A stretch of 64,000 nt of DNA from Icerya purchasi (taxonomy: Eukaryota; Arthropoda; Insecta; Hemiptera; Monophlebidae): assembly GCA_039619475.1 (NCBI GenBank), contig CM077116.1, forward strand, positions 30,424,683-30,488,682, written 5' to 3'. Below are positions 51,197 through 63,060 of this stretch, piece after piece. The first letter of the stretch is position 1. Each line of letters starts with the position of its first letter. The notes under the pieces were generated by a model. That model worked only from the letters and a program-made list of their open reading frames with translations, did no database searches and had not been told where the DNA came from. The translations under genes were made by a program, and so were the position numbers.

Positions 51197-51251
51197 ATAT
51201 ATATATATATATATTATACACGCACACAAATATAAATATATATATATATAT
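51197..51251. repeat. (TA)n microsatellite, interrupted
   Basis: Two TA runs separated by ACACGCACACAAATATAAA. Confidence 0.95.
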
Positions 51252-51844
51252 TCAATTTTTAGGCTTTCTCAGCGGTGTAAATTGCATTCCATTAGCGATG
51301 TGAAATTAGTTGACGCGGTGCATTTAATTAATTGATTCTATGCCTTTGGTTCATAATTGGCGCACATTTCGCCTACCATATGATGGACTAATTAACATCG
51401 TAGGCCGAACATTATGAGCATTTCTAACAATGAGTTCCTTACCGAAACACGTTTAAAATGTTGATAATAGTGGCAAATGTTGAATTTAGCTTTCCTGAAA
51501 TATCTTGCGCGTAAAAATTATGTAGGCCTATTCGTCGTCTATTCTCACTCGATTTCGAGTATGAGATTATCTTTTAATTTGGAGGAGAATTAGAAGATGG
51601 AATAGCGTAAGCAGGAGCGCAACCTAGCTTCCGTGCTGCCGATCAAAATGTGAAAGCTTATCAGCGGCGAGGCGAAGGCAAGATGACTGGCCTTTACTCA
51701 CGTTGATGCGATTGTTCGCCGGCTGAATATTTCTGTACGACGCTAGTACACACGACTACATTCGGAACTGACTATAGTCGCTTGATTTATCGATGTACAA
51801 ATGCAGTGTCCAACTGTGTCTAAACTGCTGTGTACGAAACTAGC

Positions 51845-51925
51845 GCCGCATGTATCGAATCCGAGACCTCCGCATCGGAAGTCAAGCGCTCTAGCTACTA
51901 GGCTAAACGCGACGACGGCCTATTA
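51845..51925 (-). repeat. tRNA-like SINE head
   Basis: On the minus strand TAGCCTAGTAGCTAGAGCG (A-box-like) is followed by CTTGACTTCCGATGCGG (anticodon-arm-like) and GGTCTCGGATTCGATAC (B-box-like) at tRNA spacing. The acceptor stem does not pair, so this is a tRNA-derived repeat, not a tRNA gene. Its 3' extent towards about 51700 is uncertain. Confidence 0.55.
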
Positions 51926-52533
51926 CAATTTGTAAAAATCTTCTCCTCTATAGGACGTATTCACCATTACGGTCGTAATCTGTTCGCAATAAACGAAATA
52001 GTCGACATGAAGAAGCACTTCTACAGGGCTACATTGGTGAACTGAAATGAAAAAGAATTAAAGTTAGAAATATTAGAACCGGTACGGACTAGTACATCGC
52101 GATATTTTGACTTTCTACCGTTGTTCACCTTGGACGAAGGCATCTCAATTGGCAGTATTGAACTATACGAGTTTGACGATTCGGATAGGATTAGCAAATC
52201 CGAAGAAATACTAGGAAAATAGATCAAACTGGAAGAGGTTGCGAATGTATCGATTGAAAAAATACTGCAGCAGCGAGAAAGACGAACTGATTCCCACTTT
52301 AATCAAACACTTGATCTGCAATAATAGTGAAAAACATATAAATTGGTGTCACTTAGTGCGTCAATGAAACATCCATTTACAGTAAACGTCAAAAAATAAA
52401 TGACATTTAAAAACCAAAAAGCCAGTGAGTTTCTCTTTTATTTAACCATTTTTTTAACCCTGGAAGTTTTTTTGCAGTACATTACTTTTTGTATTGAGGG
52501 TAAATCATAGCATAGCACGAAATACTTTTTTTC

Positions 52534-52564
<31 letters not shown>

Positions 52565-53965
52565 TTTGGACTGTTTATCATTTTTTGGATATGTTAAAGT
52601 AAAAAACGTGAATGAATTTCGAAACCAGCATGAGAAGAAAATGGTTGGGCAAGGAGGGCAGATAAATCTGTGATTTCAACCGCAGGTTTCGTCGCAAACA
52701 AGTGGTTAAATCGGTGCAGTCATAACCGTTCGCACCATTTATCGGCGGCCGATTTATCTTTTGCCCGTCACCGGATGGCGACAGCGGTTTTGCTCTATCC
52801 AGTTGTGCGCAGTCTATATAGCGACTTGTTTGCGAAAAAGTCATTAAAAATACGATACGTGTTTTTTTGATCCGTACAGATCGCACCTTCCGCGTATCAA
52901 CCTCTGATGGATGTTATCATCTGTAAACATCAGCGTACGTGTGTGTCTAGGTAGTGACGAAGAGATGATTTATAGCGATGTAAAAGTAGTTTTGGGAACT
53001 TCTTTTAGTCGCTTAAACTAGACTACAGCTAGTTTGAGAGGGATCCAAATTAAGAACCCTCTGCTCGTGCGGTCCGAACAGTAGCGCCCAAAAAAGCAGT
53101 CTGGTTTAGGTGGCTGCCATATGAGTGTGTGTCGAGAAAACGAAACATTCGAATAATGTCGAAAACCGCAACTCGCTTTCCCGACGATCAAAACAGCCTA
53201 CCGAACGCAGAAGAAAAAAAACAAAAACAAAAACAAAATAAAAAAAGTAGACTAACATTGCTCGGAAGAAATTGTTTTTTCATAGGAATTTTGGATAGGT
53301 TTTTGGAGCGAGTAGCAATGTGTTTCTTGTCTCTATTAGGTGGTCGGTCGTGTCAAAAATGCGTTCTGCCGTTGTATCCTTTAAACAGTAGTAATTTAGT
53401 TTTGACAGTCGATTGAATTTTTGAACCAGGTATGCCATTGAAATAGTCGGTGACAACGTTCGCTTATTATTTATTAGCTAAGTTCCGCTTGTGCTAATGA
53501 GACGTCCAAGCGAAAAGTACGTATTGCGTGACCATCCTTTTAGTTTCACAACCGCTGTATTCGTAAGTAAAACTTTGCACGTAAATGCTATTGTATATAG
53601 CACACTAACCCGGCAAACTATGGTCGTCAGAAACGTTTCCGTTCGTGACTCAAATCGTTTTTAGCCTATACAACTATGTCTTTAATCGAGCAGTCTCATT
53701 CTTCTTCCCATTCTTTGTTCGTTGTTCCGAATAAGTTGACAAAATTCACTTCTCTTTTTTTTACAAACATCTTTATCCGTTCGGGAGGAAAGCGGTTAGT
53801 TATTTTTGACACCGATCTCCGGTACTCGAATTATTCGCTACCGGGGCCGAATTCTTGTAGACTGCTGGAGAATAAAATTACAAAATAATTTTCAGTATGT
53901 AATAGAAAATTTTCGAACGGCCGTATGTCGGAGAACAAAAAAACCAACTTCTACGGGGTATCTTT

Positions 53966-54084
53966 CTGGCTACCCTGTGGGCCAGTTGGTTAGGCAGTGG
54001 TGGTTCGTGTTCGGTTAACACGTGGTTCGAATCCCACTATTGAAAATACAGGAAATTCCTCTTGCGCTTCCACAGTTGACACGC

Positions 54085-54129
<45 letters not shown>
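53966..54129 (+). mobile_element. tRNA-derived SINE with 44-base A tail
   Basis: GGCCAGTTGGTTAGGCAGTGG (A box) and TGGTTCGAATCCCAC with a perfect GGTTCGAATCC B box (54024-54034) stand at tRNA spacing. A roughly 50-base unrelated body (ending GTTGACACGCC) follows, then 44 uninterrupted A. This is the standard layout of a tRNA-headed SINE mobilised by a LINE. The long pure A tail suggests a young insertion. Confidence 0.78.
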
Positions 54130-54132
<3 letters not shown>

Positions 54133-54579
54133 GGAGGAACATTCGGATGAGTGCCGTAAAAGAGTTGCGAACGAGTTTAATAAATAACAAAATAAAATAA
54201 AATGAAAATACATAATCTAAGATATTAATGGTTAAACTTATGAACAAATAAAATTCAATTACTACGAAATAAAATTATTTTTCATTGTGTGTGAATCACT
54301 GTCTTGACTGATTTTATTGTGTTGCTTTTACTTAATTTTAAATCAGTTTCATATTTTGATTATTAATTTTACTAAGAACCAGTGATTGGCTTGTGTTTGT
54401 AGCTGCCAGATCGTTTTTGACCGGGTTATCTGAATTTTTCTGCGTGAATGAATGCTTTTTTTATGCTTAAAGGTCTTCTATCTTCACCCGATGAAAGAAA
54501 TGACACCGTTCTTTTTAGACGTTTACTCCGGTATCAGTTGATTCTGCTCAACATCAGGGGAAGATCGATCATTGTGGTA

Positions 54580-55060
54580 TACTTTTTCTTCTTCTTCGTG
54601 TCAGGGACGGAATCTGTATGCGTTACATCACGGTGTTTTCCCAGTATTCTGCAAACACGACACTGTCTTCATCCAGTTGTAATAATAGGTCATTAAAGTC
54701 GCACCTGTGCGGCCATCTACTGCAGATGAAAATATGTTGAATAGATTGCTCCTCGCCACATATACAGAAAGAGTTATCAGAAATTCGCCACTTCTTCATG
54801 TTGTCTCCTGTTCGACCAACCATTGTTCTTAGCCTGTTTAATGAACGCCATGTTTCGTATTTTAGTTCGGCTCCTAGAGAGGAAGGTGCTTCTTAGGTTC
54901 AATCCATGGTATTTTCCTTCGCCCACTCTTCCTTCCAGGCATTGCGTCGAGTGATTTCCGGGCTTACTGTTAATGGCTTGATAATTGCCATCGATTGAGG
55001 AGAACTGCACGATAATAACCCCGTTGTTGCGTCGCACCTTTTTAATTTTTACGATGTCCT
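54580..55060 (-). mobile_element. LINE 3' fragment with frameshift
   Basis: On the minus strand the frame reads ETWRSLNRLRTMVGRTGDNM and then FCICGEEQSIQHIFICSRWP (54623-54880). This is the 'W-x-x-L-N-R-x-R-T-G-x-G-R' plus Cys/His C-terminal tail of LINE ORF2 proteins. A frame change near 54870 separates it from the preceding part (GLNLRSTFLSRSRTK), which is open to 55037. A short (GAA)n-like tract (54583-54597, as CTT on +) marks the 3' end. Its family differs from the 15-kb element. Confidence 0.72.
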
Positions 55061-56241
55061 TGCAGAGAAGATACTTCTCAACGTCTACACGACTTGAAGA
55101 ACGCTAATAGAAACTCGAATCACCTGTATTAATTTTTTCTACAAATACTTGTTATTATTAACATGCACTATAAAACTACTGTAATCGATCCGACTTTCTT
55201 TAATATTATCATCGGAACAGTTCGTATTGTTTAAAATGTATTATCATTAGAAAATAAAACATGTCTAACAACGTCTACGTCTGTAATCATATCGCTTTCA
55301 GTAGATAATTCTGCAGAGGTGTTATCAGTAGTACAATTAGAGATAAAATCGTCGATAGCGATACAATATAACATAATGAAAATTAGTATAGATAATTACA
55401 AGCAGTGTATAGCACTCACTGCAATTACAGTGTGTGATAATGTGTGTGTATAAGAATGTGTAGAGTAATGAATGTTGTGATTGACTTAACCGAAGTTAGG
55501 TAGGAGCACGTCGATCAACAGCGGTTAAATAACGCGCGAAACAACCGAATTACTCCACGTTTAAACAAAAACCGACGCGCTGAAAAAGTTGTGTATTATT
55601 TTTGTCGTATCAAAGTGGCTCGCGTGAACAGCGACAATACCCCATCATCATCATTGTCGTTAAGTAACTACGGACGCTGACGATGAAATCAAATGGTGTT
55701 CAAACGACCGCCTGTGATCCCGGAAACATATAACGCGATCTGATCGCGATATAAAGATGCTGAAAAGGAAAATGCATTAAATGATACCGATTTAATTAAA
55801 AAATATCATAAAGCCGCTGTTTATTTATAGAGTAGAATAATGCGTGTCGGACCGGTTGATAAGTCAGGCACTGAGCTTATTCTAATGGATATTGCGGACA
55901 GCCGGTTACTCTCTCTTGGAATTCATTGTTACACTCGTTACTGATGCTTAGTAGTTTTACATCACTGAATCTATATGCCTTTAGGAGCGAGTTATGACCG
56001 CCAGCCGTGAATCCATAATCTCCAGTTCGGTAGCCGATTTACTGTTACAAAAGTGTTCGTTTCTGTGTACGTATTTGTTGCCTTTTTCAGCTCCGCGCTG
56101 GTTATAATTGCACTTGCGACGCCAATTGCATTCTCATTCGCCGGTGCTTCCTTCTTCTTCATAAGCGCTCAATATTCTCAATTTTTAAGTTTGTGTCTTC
56201 CTACCGTCATACTTGCTCTTTCCCCATCTTCGTTTCTTCTG

Positions 56242-56245
<4 letters not shown>

Positions 56246-56300
<55 letters not shown>
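56246..56300. repeat. (TA)n microsatellite
   Basis: About 27 TA units, with a second short run at 56395-56410. Confidence 0.97.
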
Positions 56301-56303
<3 letters not shown>

Positions 56304-57499
56304 CGGTTTTAATTTGTGCCGAGGGCTCCTTGGTCGTTGCCTCTGGTTGGTTTCGCCCGTCGTCGCCAATACAATAAAACAAAAAAATCTTCAATATATA
56401 TATATATATACTGAAAAGATCTTTCGGAACTCCAGATGATCTCTCCGTGATACTTACGGAAGAGTAGTCAATTTCAATGAAAAACGTCGTCCTTAAAAAA
56501 AAAGGAGAAAAAATTATGGTTGCGTAGAAGTTTCCATTAGAACCTCACAGTCGCATATTTCAAAACGCGGATTCACAAATCAATTTTAGTGCGTTGCGCA
56601 CTGAAATGAAGTCTAATCTTACTGGCAATAAGTTAGAAAAGGCCTGTTTTTCTAAAAAACGAAAAAAAAACACATTACGCGAAATGAGTACTTTTATGTT
56701 AAAAAATATGATTAAAATACAGACACTTCCATCCGGCACAAACGAAGTATATGACGAATGGCTGAGAAAGTCGAAAACGACCGCTAACCACATGATTAAT
56801 TAAACTAGAATAAATTATGCGAAAATATTTAAAGAAAATACGCGGCAAATAATGAAAAATAAAAAAAACAAAACAAGAACTATTTAATGTTCTATTAAAC
56901 AATTTGACTAGCGTTTTAACGTTTATTTGCAAGAACCATGTTGCCATTAATGTTTGATCAGCTTTTTTGGAGCTCTTTTTTTCTTTTTTTTATTTTGTTT
57001 CGTAATTAAATTTAATTAAGTTATACCGCCCGCACTGTAGAATGTCTTAATTTTTGTTTCTAATAATTGAAGCATTCGTAAATTTTCCTAAAATGCAAGT
57101 TTAACGAAGGTGTGTATAAATCTTTTTCGCCGCTACTGCGTACAACGATGATAATACCGAAGGCGTATAATGGAATTTTACAGAGAACGAGAGAAATTTG
57201 TCGTTTACCGGATGTGTCTGCGTGTACGGATACACAATACTTATACACCATTCGTAATTGTTAATCGACGTAATTCTTAAGCCGACTTGCCGGCAGCGCT
57301 GGCTGAAGGTTCTGCAAAGAGCAGTTATTGCGTATTGTATTCTCCAATGTATTATTAACTATAGAAAAAAAAAAAAAAAAAAAAAAAAAAATAGTAACTT
57401 TAAAAGAACATGGCGATTGTAAGTGAAATTAATGTTGTTTTATCGATTTTTTCTTTCTTTTTCTCTTTTTTTTTTTTCACGTTCTTCGGAATTCGGTAC

Positions 57500-57884
57500 A
57501 TTTTAGTGCTAGTTGTGGAGAGTGGTGCGCCCACGGTTAGCGTAATGATATTTAGCGGACCCGATGTCGCTGTGGTCGGCTGCTAGCTGCGCTTTCATTA
57601 ACAAGGTTAGGAGGAAGTGTAGAAAAGCTTGAATAGCGAGCAGCGGCAACGGTAGTTGTTTGGTTGCTTGCGCTCCGACGTGTGTTGTTACATATTGTAG
57701 TTGGCAACTGGTGGATTTTGGCGGCCGGTCAACACTTTTGCCGACATTTATTTTTAATTCGTCGCTCTTTGGCTGCACAAGGAACCGGCCGAATTTGTTG
57801 TTTTTGGATGCGCGCCGTCCACATTCGCCTCTCTCGCGAACAAAGCCGACAAAAATTAACAGCTTTTACTTTCCGATTCGTTCG
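57500..57884 (+). promoter_or_regulatory. Possible promoter and 5' UTR of the 57.9-kb first exon
   Basis: A CpG- and G+C-richer stretch (GGCTGCTAGCTGCGC, TTGGCGGCCGG, GATGCGCGCCG) rises out of T/A-rich DNA and leads to the candidate ATG at 57885. No TATA box at a fixed distance is seen. The assignment is from composition and position. Confidence 0.3.
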
Positions 57885-57948
57885 ATGGCCGAAAACTCGA
57901 AATCCGGACCAGAGATGAACGAGCGCGCCGACATCCAACCATCATCCG
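57885..57948 (+). CDS. Candidate alternative first coding exon (short)
   Basis: ATG at 57885 opens 21 codons plus one base, MAENSKSGPEMNERADIQPS and a further Ser, ending at donor GTACGT (57949). It leaves phase 1, like exons 22145..22204 and 46039..46297. The frame is open upstream as far as 57660, so longer N-termini are possible, but the composition becomes protein-like (charged, no Cys/Phe excess) only at this Met. The 400 bases upstream are richer in CpG and G+C than the surroundings, as expected for a promoter and 5' UTR. I infer a third transcription start of the same Rho exchange factor. No domain can be recognised in so short a piece. Confidence 0.42.
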
Positions 57949-60023
57949 GTACGTGAACATAATTAGGATACTTTTTATCATTCATTCGGCCGATCTTCGC
58001 TTGCTTGCCTTCTATCCTCTGTCGTACGCTTTCCTTCTTCTCCTGCAGGTGACCCGCCGGTCAGCTGATGTCCTCGTTCCTTTATGCAACTTTGATGGTT
58101 AGGCTTTTAAAACGAGTCCGTTTACTGTCCAGCTTTTTGCTAATTACTCGCGCAGTTGACTCCGCAAACAAACCGCGTCATCGCTGCTAGCACTCCAGTC
58201 GGCATACACCGAAGCCACTTAAGTGTACCGTTCAGTCGGTAAATTTTGTTTTTCGGATTTTTATCGTCTGCTTACTTGTGGAAGTAGCAAGTTCTTTTAC
58301 CCGCTACGTAATATCGTAATATCAATCCTATCATCTGGGGGGGGGGGGGGGAGATTATTCGTTGGTCAAAGAAAAGAATGGCCGCTGAACTGGAGAGATA
58401 CCGATTACTACAGCCGGCTAAAGGCGGATCTCGGCCTGTATGAGCCTCTTTTGGCAACATCGGTATGCGAGATTTTCGTGGCGCCGATTTTCCCCGCTGC
58501 GTTTTCTAGACTCGCTTGTTTCCTAACTATTTATCTCCTATTATTGTTTTGATTTAGTTGCTCTTAGTCTGCAATCGTTTTTTTTTTTTTTCTTCTTTTC
58601 TTTTTTAATATATAATATTTCAAAATGTTTATCCTCTATTCTAATTCTGAAGAATTCTCTGGTTCTGCCAAAATGGTTTTCTAAACGCATCTATCTCGTA
58701 TTATCTCGAAATAATAAGCTTATCGTTTGCGCCCTGTCTAGTTACGATCGTGTATTCAAATTGATAGAGCTGAAGCGGTCGCAAGAAAGGAAAACAAAAA
58801 ACGTATATGTACTCTGCCGATTATTTCTGCTTCACACTTTATTATCGGTTGATTTTTTCCCTTTTTTTTCTCTAAGTACTGTGGTCACTTTGGCTGGAAA
58901 TTTTTAGTACTTGAGATGCCCATTTTCCCTTCCATGTTACGTGTCCCGGGATCTCTAAATTGTACATTGAGTTCTGTTGACTCCTAAACACTCGTGTTGC
59001 CAGAAGTGAGATTGGCATTTAATATTATAAACATACACACACGCATACACACGAACACTGACTACTAGCCGCCGCGGTAAGTCCGCATATTAATAATTCC
59101 GCTTAAATATTTAATATTCTCTTCCTTTTTATGAAGTGTACATTTTTTATTCGCTTGTATTTTCAGGTTTCTTTTATTTTGCGAATTTTAGTAATGTGAT
59201 AATTAAAGTAAACTTTAAGTAGAGCCCATGTGACAGCGTATAATTAATGTGCACTTAGATTTGAATGTAAATAATATTTCCAATAGCAACAGTGCAAACT
59301 TTTGCAGCAGGATTTTTTTGAAAGTTGTTACCGATCGCTTCGTCCGCATATTTATTAATACTTGTTTAAATTTTTATCTACTGGCGTGCCCACGGTAGGA
59401 AAAGGAAAAAAAAATTATCTAGAAATGTGATAGTAAATATTTTTTTAAGTCTTCATTTTATTTTACTCCACTTTTTTCCGCTTACTTTATTGTTAAAAAT
59501 CCGTATGAATCACATAAAAAAATTATATAAATTAGAATCTTCCTCAGGAATCACTGATGAAAACCGGAACAGAAGAGTCTTAGTTGCAATTTCTAATTCA
59601 CATTTTATAAATATTCTAATAAAATATCTTCTTTGTTTTCCTTCTATTTTTTTTTTTTTTTTATGTGAAAAATTACCAACACGCTGCGTGGTTATTAAAT
59701 TGTGTATACAAAAATATTTTTAAAAAATTAAAAGACATCATTGTAAACAGTTACTTATACTGTATGTTTTCGCTATAAAACATTTCCCGACTTATTTGCT
59801 GAAATAATACTTAGTAGTCAACCGAGCTTCACTTCTGAATATCAACTGTTTTTTCCTCCTTCTTGACCATTTAATTTTTCTCCTACCGTTCATTTATTCC
59901 AAAAACTGTCCTCCTACTTATCTGTTCGCGCCCTTAAGTTTTAAATGTGAGTATTTTTTTTTTTTTTTTTAATTTTTTGTTTTTTAATTAACATATTTAC
60001 GTAAAGCTTCTTTTTCTCTCTAG
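57949..60023 (+). other. Intronic stretch after the last candidate first exon
   Basis: Begins at donor GTACGT. It contains a run of 13 G near 58338-58350 and T runs, with no element with recognisable ends and no exon. Confidence 0.45.
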
Positions 60024-60062
60024 GAACACCATCCAACAACAATCTCTCCTCGTATTCAGCTG
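60024..60062 (+). CDS. Weak candidate internal exon after the alternative first exons
   Basis: A strong acceptor (CTTCTTTTTCTCTCTAG) precedes 60024. Entered in phase 1 the frame reads G-TPSNNNLSSYSADDSR before running to a TAG at 60096. The serine/asparagine character resembles linker sequence and the phase matches all three upstream donors. No good donor exists before the stop: the best are GTTTTT near 60072 and GTATTC near 60054, so the stated end is approximate. It may be a chance acceptor. Confidence 0.25.
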
Positions 60063-60143
60063 ACGATTCCCGGTTTTTCTATAACTCGTGCCTGTAGCGA
60101 TTTAACAAAAAGTTTAAGTAAAAAGCACATACAAATGTCTTTT

Positions 60144-60146
<3 letters not shown>

Positions 60147-60185
<39 letters not shown>
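60147..60185. repeat. (TA)n microsatellite
   Basis: About 19 TA units bordering the dispersed repeat copy at 60186. Confidence 0.95.
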
Positions 60186-60186
<1 letters not shown>

Positions 60187-60538
60187 CTTGGCCATTTTGG
60201 CCTCGCAAGGGGCTGTGCCCCTTGACCCCTCTTGCTTTCATTTCTGTTTCTTTCTCTTCTATACTTTGTATAAGATTATCAACATTTACAACGTATTTCT
60301 TACTGGCATCAACACAAAAAAAATAACATAATCACAAAAATCCTATCTCAACATTTAACTTTCATTATATAAAATTAAAACATTTTTTCGTTTCATTTTT
60401 TGTTACATATTTCGTTACATAAAATTGTGACATTTTTTAAATAACAATAACAAAAATCCTATAAAATATAACAAACGTTACATAAAATTGGGACATTTTT
60501 TCTAATGGGTGATAGCCTAAGAATTACGTTGTAATTAA
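60186..60538 (+). repeat. TA-bounded dispersed repeat, copy 2
   Basis: Reverse complement of the 4427-4672 copy, with the same TA microsatellites at both ends (60147-60185 and 60539-60557). It is about 105 bases longer because a unit around ACATAAAATTGGGACATTTTTT is present three times near 60370, 60418 and 60480, against once in copy 1. The left block TTGGCCATTTTGGCCTCGCA contains the short palindrome GGCCATTTTGGCC. Confidence 0.82.
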
Positions 60539-61194
60539 TATATATATATATATATATACACAACCAACAACTGACACATTGTTTCCGTCTGTTTACCTTA
60601 CACGTATAAAATACTTCGTTAAAAATCGGATGCGAGTTGATCACACACTAATCTCTCATAATCACTATGTATATTTAAAGGAGCATTTTGTCCGCCCACA
60701 GCTCGTTTTGTTCCAATTTTTCCGACCTTTTCGTTAAGCTTTTTGTAAAAATTAAATAAATAACCGCAATAGAAACTCGAAATATAAAAATTGCAAACAT
60801 TATCGAAAACGAAATAATTTTTTAAAAAAAGTATTTCCTTACAAACGAAATATTTTCGTCTTTAGTTTTCTCGCGAGACTGGTAATTTAATTAATCATTA
60901 AATACTAATTAGCAAAAAATAAATAAATAAAATAAATTTAAAAATGTTTAAAACCCCTAATGCTTGTCCCTCTCTTAAAGTAACGCGATAAAACCTGCTT
61001 CGGAAATAACTTAATTGACCACGAAAACTACACAAAGTTCTATCCAGTAATTTTCGAAATTACCGCGAATAGAGAGACACATTTTGCAACTTTCACGTAT
61101 GAATAAATACGAGAAATCTATGAAGTATACCGGACACCATACTATTTCAGGTGAGAATTGCGGATTTACTACTTTACAATGTTTTTATGACGGT

Positions 61195-62185
61195 TATTAT
61201 ACATTCTTCTTCTTCTTCATCCGCCGTTTCCGTTACGAAGGTTGGCGATCGACACGGCAGTGTCTTTTCTAGACATGGCAGATCTGAACATTTCAATGGG
61301 CGAACAGCGGAACCAGCGATGAAAGTTATTTGTCCACAAATTTTGTGGGCGCCCTTTTGATCTTTTGCCGAAAAGCTTTCCTTCCATAATGAGACGTAAA
61401 ATCTCATATTTTTGGCCTCTCATGATGTGGCCTAGATAATTTAGTTTACTTTCCTTAATCAAATGTAATAATTCCGGGCGTTTATTGATTCTTTTGAGGA
61501 CTTCTTTATTAGTTACTTTTAAGATCCGCGGAATTTTCAGCATACGCCTATACGAATATAATTCAAAGGCCTGTATACTTCTTTCTGATAAAGCATCTAA
61601 CGTCCAACTCTCGTTGCCATACAGTAAGACCGAGAAAACGTAGCAGCGCAGAATTCTAATTCGTAATCCAAGATTTAATTCACTTCTGCTGAGCAGGTTC
61701 TTCATTTTTATGAGCACTGCTCTCGATTGCTCTATTCGCGATCGGATTTCTTTCTTACAGCTACAGCTGTCATCAAGAAAGGTACCCAGGTATCTAATTG
61801 ATTTGACTTGTTCTAGTTTTGTCGCATCTGCTTCTATTACGCATTGCACAGGCTTCTTAGAGAACACTATTACTTTTGTTTTAGAGCTGTTGATGGTGAG
61901 CCCATAAGCTTTGCTATAGTCTATCAGTTTGTTCATTATTTTTTGCAATTCCTCCCGACTATCAGCTTTAATGAGACAGTCATCTGCGTATCGAATATTA
62001 TTAATTGTGACTCCATTTACCTTGATCAACCCGTCATTCTCATCAAGCGCTTCTCTGAATATTGCTTCGGCATATAAATTGAAAAGCAGAGGAGACAGTA
62101 CACATCCCTGTCGAACTCCTTTTTTAATTTCTATATCCTCCGATAGACACACATATATGTACATCAAACCTCCTTCGGGTTTTTA
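61195..62185 (-). mobile_element. 5'-truncated RTE-like LINE, reading frame intact
   Basis: One minus-strand frame (61217-62167) of about 316 codons starts inside the RT domain. It contains KKGVRQGCVLSPLLFNLYAE (block B), RYADDCLIKADSREEL with the YADD catalytic pair, then YLGTFLDD, YGNESWTLDALSERSIQAFE, YRRMLKIPRILKVTNKEVLK, YLGHIMRG and GKRSKGRPQNLW, the usual C-terminal series of RTE-like LINEs in insects. The endonuclease and RT blocks 1-A are missing. An upstream stop just before 62167 and loss of similarity mark the truncation near 62185. A (GAA)4 tract follows the stop codon. The copy is dead but little mutated. Confidence 0.87.
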
Positions 62186-62639
62186 ATTATTTTACTTCGT
62201 GCATTTTTAAAAAGAACCGCGCAACTTTCATATAACGTTTATTTAAAAAATCGGATATGAAAACGCGTTAAATAAAAAAGCGAAATTCGGACTAAAATAT
62301 CTCAAAAACCAAAATAGGCATCGTAATATTTGTGAAAGAAATATGTTACGTTTAATTCTCTTTAAAATGAGACATCGACAATGTTCATTTCATTAAATTT
62401 CCGTTGCCGTCGTCAAATTCGTTTTCTTTCGTAGGATACTGGTGACCATCGTCTCAAAAATGTCCGAATTTGGAACTGATAAATTTGACAATTTGGGGTT
62501 TTGTATTTTTCCCACATTACAATAGATGTCAGTTGAAAAAAAAAATCAACCGGGCTGGAATTTTTCTCTTCCCAATAATATTATACTCATAAATATAGAA
62601 GTAATACTTTTATTTTTTTATTTCATCTTAATTTATGTA

Positions 62640-63060
62640 ACTGCTACATGATGTCAGTGCTAAAATACGGAGCAGAAACTTGAACGATGGATGCGGAATG
62701 CAGGACAAAGCTAGATGCATTTGGCATGTGGCCGTTGCGAAGAATAATGAGAATACCATGGACGGCCAAAGGTGAAAAATAAAGACGTTTTAAGCAGGCG
62801 CAAACTGACAGAATGCGATATAGCAAAAGACGTAATCCAGAGAAAAAGGAAAAGATCGGAGAGGGAGGAATTTTCGTTGCAGCGATGCAAGGCGAAAATA
62901 AAACGCAAAGCAACAACAGGAAGAAGACGAATCGAAATGACAGAAATTGACGGGAAAAAATGCAGCGAACTAATTTAGATGGCAAGGAACCGCGAAATGT
63001 AGAAATGGTGTGAGCAATCTCCAGATTGGGGCTGCTACTCGATGATGATGATGATTGGGT
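62640..63060 (+). mobile_element. Decayed RTE-like LINE 3' end with (GAT)n tail
   Basis: The + strand reads SVLKYGAET, a stop in place of Trp, then MDAECRTKLDAFGMWPLRRI and MRIPW (62655-62765), the post-RT 'Y-G-x-E-T-W ... F-E-M-W-x-x-R-R-M-x-x-I-P-W' block. A shifted frame rich in Arg/Lys follows, and the end motif 'A-R-N-R-E-M-stop-K-W' runs to (GAT)n at 63042-63055. The tail type and sequence differ from the neighbouring 61.2-kb copy, and the orientation is opposite. Confidence 0.68.

Larger units (their letters stand above)
46298..57884 (+). other. Intronic stretch between the two candidate first exons
   Basis: About 11.6 kb without a recognisable host exon. It holds a deleted mariner, two tRNA-derived repeats, a LINE remnant and several microsatellites, listed separately. 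Open frames at 48766-49122 (+), 49029-49373 (-) and 56053-56439 (+) lack motifs and include repeat-derived Ile-Tyr runs. Confidence 0.5.
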
